Shown here one piece after another: positions 37,188 through 48,869 of a DNA stretch of 64,000 bases. A program made the position numbers and the translations under genes. Origin of the DNA: Polaromonas sp. GTDB taxonomy: Bacteria > Pseudomonadota > Gammaproteobacteria > Burkholderiales > Burkholderiaceae_C. A model generated the notes under the pieces. That model made no database searches. It was not told the origin of the DNA and saw only the letters and a list, made by a program, of their open reading frames with translations. Position 1 is the first letter of the stretch. Each line of letters opens with the position of its first letter. The DNA lies in the NCBI RefSeq assembly GCF_030680935.1, contig NZ_JAUXUP010000009.1:1-64000 (forward strand). The letters are read 5' to 3'.

Positions 37188-37243
37188 GTTGCTATTGATT
37201 TAATAGCTGTCTTCGCATGTCCAGTAAGGGCTGGAGGCCTTTT
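37188..37243 (+). repeat. Dispersed repeat, copy 8 (after the Bug remnant)
   Basis: Plus orientation: GTTGCTATTGATTTAATAGC, TGTCTTCGC, AAGGGCTGGAGGCC and a T-run. GGAGGCCTTTT occurs at its right end (37233) and again 60 bases earlier (37173), an exact 11-base direct repeat. Confidence 0.75.
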
Positions 37244-37250
37244 TGTTTCA

Positions 37251-38525
37251 TCATCCCGGCGCTGTGTACATGTAGTCGCGCCGGAAGGGGTAGCGGCTCT
37301 GCGCACCCCTGATGGTTTCGTCCACCATGCCTTCAGCCGGGCGGGCTGCCAGCATCTGGTGCAGGCTGATCCAGCCCTGCTCGAAACACATGGCGCTGCC
37401 AGCCAGGTAAAGGCGGTAGGCCCTCAGGATTTTTTCGGCGCGGCTGCTGCTGTCGTTGGTGGTCAGCACCTGCCGGGCCTCGCCCAGCCGCGCTTCGAGC
37501 GCGTCGGACCAACCCCAGAGCGTGCGTGCATAATGCGGCCGCAGATTTTCGGTGTCCACCATTTCCAGGCCCGAGCGGGCCAGATGGGTCAGCACATCGC
37601 TGACATGCAGCAGTTCGCCGCCCGGGAAGATGTATTTTTCGATGAAGTCCCCCATGCCCGCGCCCAGCTTGAGGTTGTCCAGGCCGCCAGCGGTGATGCC
37701 GTGGTTCAGCACCAGGCCGCCCGGCGCCAGCAGCCGCATGATCTTGCCGAAATAGGCGCCCATCTGCGCCCGGCCCACATGCTCAAACATGCCGACTGAC
37801 GAGATCTTGTCGAAGGGCTGGCCTTCGTCGAGGTGGCGGTAGTCGCGCAGCTCCACGCGCACCCGGCCCTGCAGGCCTTTGGCGGCGATCAGGCCCTGCA
37901 CATGGGCATGCTGGTTTTTTGACAGCGTGATGCCCGTTGCGTCCACGCCGTAGTGTTCGGCGGCCCACAGCAGCAGCCCGCCCCAGCCCGCACCGATGTC
38001 GAGGAAGCGCTCACCGGGCCGCAGCAACAACTTGCGGCAGATGTGGTCCAGCTTGGCCTCCTGCGCCTGCGCCAGCGTCATGGCCTCGTCGCGGTAGTAG
38101 GCACAGGAATAGACGCGCCGCGGGTCCAGCCACAACGCATAAAAGTCGTCAGACACGTCGTAGTGAAACTGGACCTGCTCTGCATCTTTCTCGGGGGTGT
38201 GCATCCTGAGCGAGCGCATCTGGCGCTGCAGACCGGTCCACCAGCCGGTGTCGCTGTGCACCGGGTTGGCGGGCAGCAGGCTGGCCGCCACCGCCATCAC
38301 GTCCCGCATGTGGCCTTCGATATGGAGCTTTCCCTCGACGTACTCCTGGGCCAGCGCGCCGATCTGGCCAGCGCGCAGGCGCGTGAGGCTGGACCAGTGC
38401 GAAAAACTCATCTTGACCGGCGCATCCGACGCGCCGAGCACCTGGCCTGCAGGCAGTTGCACGGACATGGGTGCTGGCAGGCTGACCAGCCGGGACTCCA
38501 GATGGGGAACGAGATGCCGGATCAT
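37251..38525 (-). CDS. cfa: Cyclopropane-fatty-acyl-phospholipid synthase
   Basis: Adds a methylene bridge to unsaturated acyl chains of membrane phospholipids using S-adenosylmethionine. SAM motif I, FLDIGAGWGG, lies in the middle, followed by GVDATGITLSKNQ and EHVGRAQMGAYF. ATG 38525 gives 424 residues and has AGGAG at a proper distance; the frame is open to 38690 but without homology. It shares a tail-to-tail region with the Bug remnant. Confidence 0.92.
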   Translation of the reverse strand: MIRHLVPHLESRLVSLPAPMSVQLPAGQVLGASDAPVKMSFSHWSSLTRLRAGQIGALAQEYVEGKLHIEGHMRDVMAVAASLLPANPVHSDTGWWTGLQRQMRSLRMHTPEKDAEQVQFHYDVSDDFYALWLDPRRVYSCAYYRDEAMTLAQAQEAKLDHICRKLLLRPGERFLDIGAGWGGLLLWAAEHYGVDATGITLSKNQHAHVQGLIAAKGLQGRVRVELRDYRHLDEGQPFDKISSVGMFEHVGRAQMGAYFGKIMRLLAPGGLVLNHGITAGGLDNLKLGAGMGDFIEKYIFPGGELLHVSDVLTHLARSGLEMVDTENLRPHYARTLWGWSDALEARLGEARQVLTTNDSSSRAEKILRAYRLYLAGSAMCFEQGWISLHQMLAARPAEGMVDETIRGAQSRYPFRRDYMYTAPG

Positions 38526-38739
38526 GGACGCACTCCTGTTCTTGCATTCAAGCGGGTCTGGAATGAAGAGCCCGGCGCTGCGGCGACCGGTTGCCATCGA
38601 CCCGTTGGCAAGTCCCGAATATGCGCGAACTTCAGATTTTCGTCTGTAGGAAAAACGGTTTGTTTCCAATTGGTCGCCCGGCTGGACCACGCCTTTACTT
38701 CCATGACTTCAATCAGCGGTACTGGGCCCGCCCTGAGCG

Positions 38740-39555
38740 TCAGGCGCCCAACAGCGCCAGCTCGTGCTCGTCAAATCCGGCAGCTCGCCGCGCATCCAGG
38801 TTGAACGGCCCCTTGAGCCGGGGTGCGCCGTAGCGCGCGGCCAGTTCGGCATAGCCGGCGACCGGGTCCAGCCCGCGCTCGCTGCACAGATGCCGGTACC
38901 AGTGGTTGCCGATGGCGACATGGCCGATCTCATCGCGCAGGATGATGTCGAGAATGCCGATGGCCGCCAGCGCGTCCGGAGTGCCGACCTTGCGCAGCTT
39001 GGTTTGCATGGCGGGCGTGGCGTCCAGGCCGCGTGCTTCCAGCGTGCGCGGCACCAGCGCCATGCGCGCCAGCACGTCATCGGCGGTTTTGTGGGTCATG
39101 TCCCAGAGGCCTGTGTGGGCAGGGAAGTCGCCGTAGTCGTAACCCATGGCCTGCAGTTGCGTGCGCAGCAGGCTGAAGTGCAGCGCTTCTTCGGAAGCAA
39201 CACGCAGCCAGTCGAGGTAGTAGGCCGGCGGCATGCCGTCAAAGCGCCAGGCGGCATCGAGAGCGAGGTTGATGGCGTTGAACTCGATGTGTGTCACCGC
39301 GTGGAGCAGGGCCGCCAAGCCCTGCGCGGTGAACGGCGACCGTTTGGGCACGTCCAGGTGCAAGCGCAACTCCGGCCGCGCGGGGCAGCCGGGCAGGCCG
39401 GTGGGCTCTTCAGGTAGGCGTTGATTTGCTATTAAAAGAGTAGCTGCTTGCGCATGCAGGGCATGGGCCAGCAGCACTTTTTGCTGTGGATCTGGCTGCA
39501 GCAGCGCCTGCAGGGCCTGCTGGCGCAGTTCGGGCGGGGAAGCGGGCAGGGTCAT
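38740..39555 (-). CDS. DUF455 ferritin-like protein
   Basis: A 271-residue helical protein with three carboxylate/histidine motifs that fit a di-iron centre: HIEFNAI (about 89-95), SEEALHF (about 120-126) and RDEIGHVAIG (about 209-218). DUF455 proteins are related to the MiaE hydroxylase group, but a substrate is not established. Residues 27-44 (LLAHALHAQAATLLIANQ) come from the dispersed repeat. It diverges from the carbonic-anhydrase-like gene. Confidence 0.82.
   Translation of the reverse strand: MTLPASPPELRQQALQALLQPDPQQKVLLAHALHAQAATLLIANQRLPEEPTGLPGCPARPELRLHLDVPKRSPFTAQGLAALLHAVTHIEFNAINLALDAAWRFDGMPPAYYLDWLRVASEEALHFSLLRTQLQAMGYDYGDFPAHTGLWDMTHKTADDVLARMALVPRTLEARGLDATPAMQTKLRKVGTPDALAAIGILDIILRDEIGHVAIGNHWYRHLCSERGLDPVAGYAELAARYGAPRLKGPFNLDARRAAGFDEHELALLGA
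39425..39475 (+). repeat. Dispersed repeat, copy 9 (inside the DUF455 gene)
   Basis: Plus orientation: TTTGCTATTAAAAGAGTAGC, TGCTTGCGCATGCAG, then GCATGGGCCAGCAGC. The gene runs on the other strand and reads it as HALHAQAATLLIAN without a frame break. Confidence 0.72.
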
Positions 39556-39634
39556 GCCCGGATTGTCGGCGAAAGACAGGGTGCCTCTTTACAATGGACT
39601 TATCGACAGACATGGCAATACAGAGGACAACCCG

Positions 39635-40159
39635 ATGGCGATCTACCAACTTGATGAGCTGACACCTTCCATCCACCACACCGCCTGGGTGGCCGATACC
39701 GCGCAGGTCATGGGCAACGTGGACCTGGCCGAAGGCAGCAGCGTCTGGTTTGGCGTGGTGATACGCGGCGACACCGAAACCATCAGCGTGGGCAAGGGCT
39801 CTAACATCCAGGACAACAGCGTACTGCACGCCGACATGGGCATGCCGCTGGTGATTGGTGAAAACGTCACCGTCGGCCATCAGGTCATGCTGCATGGCTG
39901 CACCGTTGGCGACGGCTCGCTGATCGGCATACAGGCGGTGGTGCTCAACGGCGCAAAAATCGGCAAAAACTGCCTGGTAGGCGCTGGTTCGCTGGTCACC
40001 GAAGGCAAGGAGTTTCCCGACGGATCCATGATCATCGGCAGCCCGGCCAAAGCGGTGCGTCAATTGACGCCGGAGCAGATAGAGGGTTTAAAAATGAGCG
40101 CGCAGCACTATATGGACAATGCCCGGCGCTACAAAGCCGGGCTCAAAAAGATTGCCTGA
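39635..40159 (+). CDS. Gamma-carbonic-anhydrase-like hexapeptide protein
   Basis: A 174-residue left-handed beta-helix protein of the YrdA/PaaY type. Three histidines placed like the zinc ligands of gamma-carbonic anhydrase are visible (H65, H82, H87), with the RGD of VIRGDTETI before them. Catalytic activity is not certain for this subgroup. AGAGGA precedes ATG 39635, and the stop overlaps hslO by one base. Confidence 0.87.
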   Translation: MAIYQLDELTPSIHHTAWVADTAQVMGNVDLAEGSSVWFGVVIRGDTETISVGKGSNIQDNSVLHADMGMPLVIGENVTVGHQVMLHGCTVGDGSLIGIQAVVLNGAKIGKNCLVGAGSLVTEGKEFPDGSMIIGSPAKAVRQLTPEQIEGLKMSAQHYMDNARRYKAGLKKIA

Positions 40160-41124
40160 TGTCCTCTGAACTCCATAAATTTATCTTCGACGGCCTGCCG
40201 GTGCGCGGCATGCTGGTGCGCCTGACCGGCGCCTGGCAGGAAATCCTCAAACGCCGTGAGGCGGCGGGCGGTTACCCGCCCGAGGTCATGCAGCTGCTGG
40301 GCGAAATGACGGCGGCTGGCACGCTGATGCAAAGCAACATCAAGTTCAACGGGGCGTTGATCCTGCAGATCTTCGGCGACGGCCCGGTCAAGTTGGCCGT
40401 GGCCGAGGTGCAACCCGACCTGAGCCTGCGCGCCACCGCCACCGTGACCGGCACGGTGGAACCGGGCGACACCTTGAGCCGCCTGGTCAATGTCAACAAT
40501 CTGGGGCGCTGCGCGATCACCCTGGACCCAAAAGACAGATTGCCCGGCCAGCAGCCCTACCAGGGGGTGGTGCCGCTGTTTGGTGACCAGCATGAAAAGA
40601 TTGAGAACCTGGGCGACGTGCTGGAGCATTACATGCTGCAAAGCGAGCAGCTCGACACGCGGATGATTCTTGCTGCGGACGGCCAGGTGGCGGCCGGCCT
40701 GCTGATCCAGCGTCTGCCAATGCAGGGCCAGGGCAATTTGCAAGGTCAGCAGCGCTCTGACGAGGACGAAATTGGCCGCAACGAAGACTACAAGCGTATT
40801 GCGCTGCTGGCCGGCACGCTCAAGCGTGAGGAGTTGCTGGGGCTGGACGTCGACACGATTTTGCACCGGCTGTTCTGGGAAGAAAAAATCACGCGCTTTG
40901 TACCTGGCACGCCGACTTTTGCGTGCAGCTGTTCGCAAGAGCGGGTCAGCAGCATGCTGCGCAGCCTGGGCACGGCCGAGGTGGAGAGCATCATCGCCGA
41001 GCAGGGGCGGATTGACGTGGGCTGCGAGTTTTGCGGCGCGCAATATGGCTTCGATCCGGTCGATGCCGCGCAGATATTCACCAGCCAGGCCAGCCAGTTG
41101 CCGCCTGCGCCTACGGTGCAGTAG
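40159..41124 (+). CDS. hslO: Redox-regulated chaperone Hsp33
   Basis: Holdase activated by oxidative unfolding. The C-terminal redox switch has the four zinc cysteines as CSC (in FACSCSQERV) and CEFC (in VGCEFCGAQYGF). The N-terminal domain contains GGYPPEVMQLLGEMTAAGTLM. The 321 residues are full length. Its end overlaps by 14 bases the convergent P-loop gene. Confidence 0.93.
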   Translation: MSSELHKFIFDGLPVRGMLVRLTGAWQEILKRREAAGGYPPEVMQLLGEMTAAGTLMQSNIKFNGALILQIFGDGPVKLAVAEVQPDLSLRATATVTGTVEPGDTLSRLVNVNNLGRCAITLDPKDRLPGQQPYQGVVPLFGDQHEKIENLGDVLEHYMLQSEQLDTRMILAADGQVAAGLLIQRLPMQGQGNLQGQQRSDEDEIGRNEDYKRIALLAGTLKREELLGLDVDTILHRLFWEEKITRFVPGTPTFACSCSQERVSSMLRSLGTAEVESIIAEQGRIDVGCEFCGAQYGFDPVDAAQIFTSQASQLPPAPTVQ

Positions 41125-41617
41125 TCACGGCCTTTTTCTGCGCGATCAGGGCGCTGAGCAGTCGACGCTCGCAGTCAGGGTCGCTGCAGCTGTCGCAAGC
41201 CCAAACCCAGGGACGCTGCCTTTCATTGGAGTTTTCGTTTGACCGCGTGCCGGGTGAGGTGTCGTGTAGCGCCAGCAATGCGTCGTGTAGTCGCGCTGCG
41301 CCCAAGCCGTAAACAACGCTGTAGGGTACACGCGCCTGGTTGAGCTGCTGGCGCAAATGATGGTCGGCGGCTGCCTGTGCAGCACGCAAGCTGTCGTGTG
41401 TGGGCAGGTCCAGTCCCATCAGCAGAATATGCGTGCAGGTCTGTGGGTCGTGCGCCGGAGTGTCGGTGATCAGCAGTCCGCCCGCTGCGGTGTCATGGCC
41501 AGCCAGCGCCGCCCTGAGCTCAGAGGCCAATCGGGTTTTGCCGGTGCCGGGCGCACCCAGCAGCGCAATGTGCAGCGGCTGTCCCGGCAGCTGAGATACC
41601 ACCAGTTTTTGTATCAA
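41111..41617 (-). CDS. Small P-loop NTPase of unknown function
   Basis: A protein of about 168 residues with a clear Walker A near its start, LLGAPGTGKTRLASEL (about 19-34), an ILLMGLDLP segment that could be a Walker B-like strand, and a Cys pair near the end (WACDSCSDPDCERR). I do not recognise the family. There is no ATG before the P-loop. TTG 41617, within a dispersed repeat, is the first possible start, and GTG 41602-41605 region is another. Its 3' end overlaps hslO. Confidence 0.65.
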   Translation of the reverse strand: MIQKLVVSQLPGQPLHIALLGAPGTGKTRLASELRAALAGHDTAAGGLLITDTPAHDPQTCTHILLMGLDLPTHDSLRAAQAAADHHLRQQLNQARVPYSVVYGLGAARLHDALLALHDTSPGTRSNENSNERQRPWVWACDSCSDPDCERRLLSALIAQKKAVTTAP

Positions 41618-41672
41618 ATCGGGCTCCAGCTCTTATTTTTCGTGCGTAAGCAGCTATAAAAATAAGAGCAAG
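41614..41672 (-). repeat. Dispersed repeat, copy 10 with a perfect inverted repeat
   Basis: Minus orientation: TTATTTTTATAGCTGCTTAC, GCACG, then GAGCTGGAGCCCGATTTG. In this copy GCTCTTATTTTT (41629-41640) and AAAAATAAGAGC (41658-41669) are perfect 12-bp inverted arms around 17 bases. The sequence lies between ftsB and the P-loop gene and includes the latter's likely start. Confidence 0.75.
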
Positions 41673-41695
41673 TTCCCGGCAACGGTTTGGGCGCC

Positions 41696-41971
41696 TCAGC
41701 GCGCAATCTGCACAAAAATTTCATTGGGCTTGACCATGCCCAACTCCTGGCGCGCTTTTTCTTCCACCATCTCCAGCCCTTCCCGGAGGTCTTTGACCTC
41801 GGCCGCCAGTCGGTCGTTGTCGGCCTGGGCCTGGGCGTTCTTGAGGGCCTGCTCGCTCAATTTGCGCTGCATGCTGTTGACGCTGGTGATGCTGCCGCGT
41901 CCAACCCAGAGCTGTGCGTGCACGATGACCAGCAGCGCGATCAGCAGGGCAGGGACCAGGCGTGAACCCAT
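41696..41971 (-). CDS. ftsB: Cell division protein FtsB
   Basis: Small bitopic divisome protein that joins FtsL and FtsQ. One N-terminal membrane segment (about 4-22) precedes a coiled coil (about 30-75), as in FtsB/DivIC. The protein has 91 residues. It follows eno by two bases, the classical eno-ftsB pair. Confidence 0.92.
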   Translation of the reverse strand: MGSRLVPALLIALLVIVHAQLWVGRGSITSVNSMQRKLSEQALKNAQAQADNDRLAAEVKDLREGLEMVEEKARQELGMVKPNEIFVQIAR

Positions 41972-41973
41972 GC

Positions 41974-43257
<1,284 letters not shown>

Positions 43258-43334
43258 TTATTCGATCTCTCTTTGGTTTTTGAATCTGCTTTTAACTGCC
43301 GGCCCGTGAAGGGAAGGGCGGTAAGGGGCGGGCT

Positions 43335-43631
43335 TCAACCCATCCCCTCAACCAGCACCATGTTGAAAAACTCCGTGGTGCCGGCGCGCTTGGCACGCGC
43401 GGCACGGTACATCTCGTCGTCGTAAAAGGCCTTGGCTTTCTCGAAACTGGGAAAACGCAGCATCGCCACACGCGCGGGTTGCCAGTTGCCTTCCAGCACC
43501 TCGAACTTGCCACCCCGCACCAGGTATTCGCCGCCGGCAGCGGCCACTGCAGCAGGCGCAGACGCCATGTACTGCTTGTACTGCTCGGGGTTGGTGATCT
43601 TCATGTCAACAATGATGTAGGCGGGTGTCAT
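43335..43631 (-). CDS. DUF1330 protein
   Basis: A 98-residue dimeric alpha-beta barrel type protein with the DUF1330 pattern: AYIIVDMKITNPEQYKQYM at the start and RVAMLRFPSFEKAKAFYDDEMY later. Such proteins are small cytoplasmic enzymes or chaperones of unknown role. It lies between kdsA and eno on the same strand. Confidence 0.85.
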   Translation of the reverse strand: MTPAYIIVDMKITNPEQYKQYMASAPAAVAAAGGEYLVRGGKFEVLEGNWQPARVAMLRFPSFEKAKAFYDDEMYRAARAKRAGTTEFFNMVLVEGMG

Positions 43632-43657
43632 GTGATGTCTCTCTGGGGCCGTTGGGT

Positions 43658-44515
43658 TCAGGCTTGAAAGTTGTTTTCGAGGTAGCCGTTTTTCTTGGTC
43701 ACGCGGTCGAGTTCAAGCAGCGTTTCCAGCAAGGCCTTCATGTGTTTGAGCGGCACGGCATTGGGGCCGTCGCTCATGGCTTTGGCCGGGTCGGGGTGGG
43801 TTTCCATGAACAGGCCGGCAATGCCGACCGCAACAGCAGCGCGTGCCAGCACCGGCACCATCTCGCGCTGGCCGCCGCTGCTGGTGCCGTTGCCGCCAGG
43901 CAACTGCACCGAATGGGTGGCGTCAAACACCACAGGCGCGCGCGTCTCGCGCATGATGGCCAGGCTGCGCATGTCGCTGACCAGGTTGTTGTAGCCAAAA
44001 CTGGCGCCACGCTCGCAGGCCATGAATCGGTCCTCGTCCAGGCCTTTTTCACGGGCGGCGGCACGTGCCTTGTCGATCACGTTTTTCATGTCGCCCGGCG
44101 CGAGAAACTGGCCCTTCTTGATGTTGACCGGTTTGCCCGATTGCGCGACCGCATGGATGAAGTCGGTCTGGTGGCACAAAAAAGCCGGCGTCTGCAACAC
44201 GTCCACCACAGCCGCGACGGCGGCAATGTGCGCCTCGGAGTGCACGTCAGTCAGGATGGGCAGCTCCAGTTCGCGTTTGACCTTGGCCAGAATTTCCAGA
44301 CCCTTGTCCATGCCGGGGCCGCGAAAGCTGGTGCCGCTGGAGCGATTCGCCTTGTCGTAGCTGGATTTGAAGATGAAGGGGATGCCGAGCGAGGTGGTAA
44401 TTTCTTTCAGCGTGCCCGCGGTATCCATCTGCAATTGTTCGGACTCGACGACGCAGGGGCCGGCGATCAGAAAAAACGGTTGGTCAAGGCCCACATCGAA
44501 GCCACATAACTTCAT
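43658..44515 (-). CDS. kdsA: 3-deoxy-8-phosphooctulonate synthase
   Basis: Makes KDO-8-phosphate from arabinose 5-phosphate and phosphoenolpyruvate for LPS. Blocks include [48 protein letters not shown] and [14 protein letters not shown] 44515 (MKLCGFDV) gives 285 residues. The stop codon of an upstream 37-codon frame overlaps this ATG. That upstream frame also begins with MKLCGFDV, so the 5' end of kdsA has been duplicated. Confidence 0.96.
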   Translation of the reverse strand: MKLCGFDVGLDQPFFLIAGPCVVESEQLQMDTAGTLKEITTSLGIPFIFKSSYDKANRSSGTSFRGPGMDKGLEILAKVKRELELPILTDVHSEAHIAAVAAVVDVLQTPAFLCHQTDFIHAVAQSGKPVNIKKGQFLAPGDMKNVIDKARAAAREKGLDEDRFMACERGASFGYNNLVSDMRSLAIMRETRAPVVFDATHSVQLPGGNGTSSGGQREMVPVLARAAVAVGIAGLFMETHPDPAKAMSDGPNAVPLKHMKALLETLLELDRVTKKNGYLENNFQA

Positions 44516-44621
44516 GCCAACACCTCTTGCGATGTGGGTTCGGCAGCCTTCGGGTTCCGATCCCCAGCGGTGCTGGGGCCCCTCTCCAGCCCTGCGGCTG
44601 CCACATCGAAGCCGCACAACT

Positions 44622-44625
<4 letters not shown>
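44512..44625 (-). CDS. Coupled small ORF 2 before kdsA (37 residues)
   Basis: Starts MKLCGFDV, identical to KdsA residues 1-8, then continues [20 protein letters not shown] and ends EPTSQEVLA. The stop TGA overlaps the kdsA ATG (ATGA). GC-rich hairpin sequence encodes the GPSTAGD part. It has no recognisable domain. It may be a real peptide, a coupling device that feeds ribosomes into kdsA, or simply what a tandem duplication leaves. Translation is an inference from the intact frame and overlaps. Confidence 0.5.
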
Positions 44626-46441
<1,816 letters not shown>

Positions 46442-46516
46442 TTATACGGGGTGGGCGCCGGCCCAACGCCGCGCTGACTGGCAAAGCGCGGCTTAATCTG
46501 GGATACATTGCGGAGC

Positions 46517-47785
46517 ATGACGCAGCAAGCAAATGAAGAACCGGGCACTCCGCGTGGCGACCTGGCCGGCAAACACATCGTGCTCGGCCTGTCGGGTGGC
46601 ATTGCCTGCTACAAGGCGGCCGAGTTGTGCCGTGCGTTGATCAAACAGGGCGCCACGGTGCAGGTGGTGATGACCGAGGCGGCCGAGCAGTTCATCACGG
46701 CAGTGACGCTGCAGGCGCTCAGTGGCCGCCCGGTATTTACCAGCCAGTGGGACAGCCGGCCGGCCGGTGGCATCGACAACAGCATGGCGCACATCAATCT
46801 GAGCCGCGAGGCCGATGCGATCCTGATTGCGCCTTGCAGTGCCGACTTCATGGCCAAACTGCTACACGGCCGCGCTGACGATTTGCTGAGCCTGATGTGT
46901 CTGGCGCGGCCCCTGGCCACGGTGCCCCTGCTGATCGCACCTGCCATGAACCGCGAGATGTGGGCGCACCCTGCGACTCAGCGCAACATGGCGCAACTCC
47001 AGGCCGATGGCGCGACCATTCTGGGTGTGGGTTCCGGCTTTCAGGCCTGCGGCGAGACCGGCGATGGCCGCATGCTGGAGCCGCCTGAACTGCTGGAAGA
47101 CATCATTGCTTTTTTCACGCCGAAGGTGCTGGCCGGCCAGAACGTGCTGGTAACAGCGGGCCCCACTTACGAGGCGATGGACCCGGTGCGTGGCATCACC
47201 AACCTGTCCAGTGGAAAAATGGGTTTTGCGGTGGCGCGTGCGGCGCATGAGGCCGGCGCAGAGGTCACACTGGTCGCTGGACCTGTCAGCCTGCAGACAC
47301 CGCGTGGCGTGACGCGTGTTGATGTGAAGTCAGCACAAAATATGCTCGAAGCCGTTACCGGACGCGCGCAAACAGCTACTATTTTTATAGCAACCGCCGC
47401 TGTGGCCGACTGGCGGCCAGCCAGCAGCCAGGAGCGCAAAATAAAGAAGGACGGCACAGGGCAGATGCCGACACTGACTTTTACTGAAAACCCCGACATT
47501 CTCGCCACGCTCGCGCAGTCCGCCCGGGCGCAATCGGGCGCGCTGTTTTGTGTGGGCTTCGCGGCCGAAAGCCACGATCTGGAAGACAACGCGCAAGCCA
47601 AGCGCCTGCGCAAGGGTGTGCCGCTGCTGGTTGGCAACATCGGCCCGGCGACTTTTGGACGTGATGACAATGTGCTGTTGCTGGTGGATGCGCACGGCAG
47701 CCGGGAGCTTGCGCGTGCGTCCAAATTGACGCTGGCCCGGCAGCTGGTGGGCGAAATCGCTGGCCGATTGAAGCGGGCGGGGTGA
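46517..47785 (+). CDS. coaBC: Bifunctional phosphopantothenoylcysteine synthase/decarboxylase
   Basis: Makes phosphopantetheine for coenzyme A. The flavin-dependent CoaC half (about 15-195) has VLGLSGGIACYKAAEL and APAMNREMW. The CoaB half follows (about 205-420) with TAGPTYEAMDPVRGITNLSSGKMG. ATG 46517 with CGGAG upstream gives 422 residues. Residues about 276-294 (MLEAVTGRAQTATIFIATA) are encoded by the dispersed repeat, within a conserved strand region of CoaB. dut lies two genes downstream, a usual pairing. Confidence 0.95.
   Translation: MTQQANEEPGTPRGDLAGKHIVLGLSGGIACYKAAELCRALIKQGATVQVVMTEAAEQFITAVTLQALSGRPVFTSQWDSRPAGGIDNSMAHINLSREADAILIAPCSADFMAKLLHGRADDLLSLMCLARPLATVPLLIAPAMNREMWAHPATQRNMAQLQADGATILGVGSGFQACGETGDGRMLEPPELLEDIIAFFTPKVLAGQNVLVTAGPTYEAMDPVRGITNLSSGKMGFAVARAAHEAGAEVTLVAGPVSLQTPRGVTRVDVKSAQNMLEAVTGRAQTATIFIATAAVADWRPASSQERKIKKDGTGQMPTLTFTENPDILATLAQSARAQSGALFCVGFAAESHDLEDNAQAKRLRKGVPLLVGNIGPATFGRDDNVLLLVDAHGSRELARASKLTLARQLVGEIAGRLKRAG
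47344..47396 (-). repeat. Dispersed repeat, copy 11 (inside coaBC)
   Basis: Minus orientation: TTGCTATAAAAATAGTAGCT, GTTTGCGCGCG, then AACGGCTTCGAGC. The gene reads it as GRAQTATIFIAT. The right half is more diverged than in other copies. Confidence 0.6.
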
Positions 47786-47791
47786 GGTGCC

Positions 47792-48235
47792 ATGCAGATC
47801 CCCTCTGACACACCGCCTGATGGGGACTTTGCCCGCTACATAGAGCAGCTCAATGCAAAGGCGGCTGCGCGGGCGCTGGAGAAGGCCGGCACTGCAGCCG
47901 CATCGCATGGGCGGTACCAGGAGCGGGCCAACCCTCTGGCGACCGAACCTGTACGGCCTGCGGCGCAAAGCCGGCGGGCCGCGCAGGTCGAGGTGCCACA
48001 ACAAGGGGCTGCAATCTCCGTGTGGACCGTGGGCAAATGGGTGCTGATCGCCTGGGTTGCGCTAGAGCTGCTTTCCGCGATGCTCCCGCGCGCCGGCATG
48101 TTGACCCTCCCGCTGCTGTTGGTTTTTGCCGCGTGGGCGGTTTACCGCTTCAGGAAATATTCACCGGAACTGCTCAAGGCGCGCTTGCGCGAACTGGCTG
48201 AGCAGGCGGCCAAAGAACCCAAACAACGGAAGTGA
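47792..48235 (+). CDS. Small membrane protein between coaBC and dut
   Basis: A 147-residue protein with an Ala/Arg/Gln-rich cytoplasmic half, two membrane segments (about 77-97 and 100-118) and a basic, charged C-terminal helix ([28 protein letters not shown]). I do not recognise a family. Close spacing (six bases after coaBC, one base before dut) suggests co-transcription. Confidence 0.7.
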   Translation: MQIPSDTPPDGDFARYIEQLNAKAAARALEKAGTAAASHGRYQERANPLATEPVRPAAQSRRAAQVEVPQQGAAISVWTVGKWVLIAWVALELLSAMLPRAGMLTLPLLLVFAAWAVYRFRKYSPELLKARLRELAEQAAKEPKQRK

Positions 48236-48236
48236 C

Positions 48237-48683
48237 ATGAAAATTGACGTCAAGATCATCGACGAACGCCTGCGTGACAACCTGCCTGCTTATGCGACGC
48301 CCGGCAGCGCCGGGCTGGACCTGCGTGCCTGCCTGACCGAGCCACTGACCCTGCAGCCCAATGCATGGCAACTGGTGCCGACCGGCCTGGCCATTTATCT
48401 GTACAACCCGGGCTACGCGGCGATGATCCTGCCGCGCTCAGGTCTTGGGCACAAACACGGCATTGTGCTGGGCAATCTGGTGGGCCTGATCGACAGCGAT
48501 TATCAGGGCCAGCTGGTGGTCAGCGCCTGGAACCGCAGCGACACCGCGTTCACGATAGAGCCGATGGAGCGTATCGCGCAGTTGGTGATCGTGCCTGTGA
48601 TCCAGGCCGAGTTCCATGTGGTGGAGTCTTTTGCGCCCAGCGAACGCGGCGAGGGCGGTTACGGCTCTACTGGCAAGGCCTGA
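48237..48683 (+). CDS. dut: Deoxyuridine 5'-triphosphate nucleotidohydrolase
   Basis: Removes dUTP and supplies dUMP. The trimeric dUTPase motifs are in order: [31 protein letters not shown] and the C-terminal [11 protein letters not shown] that closes over the active site. The protein has 148 residues. A terminator overlaps its stop codon. Confidence 0.97.
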   Translation: MKIDVKIIDERLRDNLPAYATPGSAGLDLRACLTEPLTLQPNAWQLVPTGLAIYLYNPGYAAMILPRSGLGHKHGIVLGNLVGLIDSDYQGQLVVSAWNRSDTAFTIEPMERIAQLVIVPVIQAEFHVVESFAPSERGEGGYGSTGKA

Positions 48684-48706
48684 CAGGCCCTGCGTCAGGC
48701 TTTTCC
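48678..48706 (+). terminator. Intrinsic terminator overlapping the dut stop codon
   Basis: GCCTGAC and GTCAGGC pair around nine bases and are followed by TTTT. The first arm contains the stop codon of dut. Confidence 0.6.
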
Positions 48707-48869
48707 TACGCCCGTCGGCAAGGCGGTCCCACGCTGCGACAGCCGTGCTACCCACGGTCGCTCGACGCCACCAGACCTGTAATGAAGTGCGGGTCTTCCA
48801 ACCGCTTCGATGCTCTCAAGGCCAAGAAGCGGGCAGCCCCGGGAACCCTTTTACTCACAGGAGATTTTC

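Noticed and set aside
37177-37799. Continuation of the Bug-remnant frame into a long reading frame over cfa
   Set aside because: After position 37176 the residues no longer fit the Bug family and the frame runs antisense to cfa, which has clear homology.
38526-38690. Longer N-terminus for Cfa
   Set aside because: The extra 55 residues have no family match, whereas ATG 38525 has a good ribosome site.
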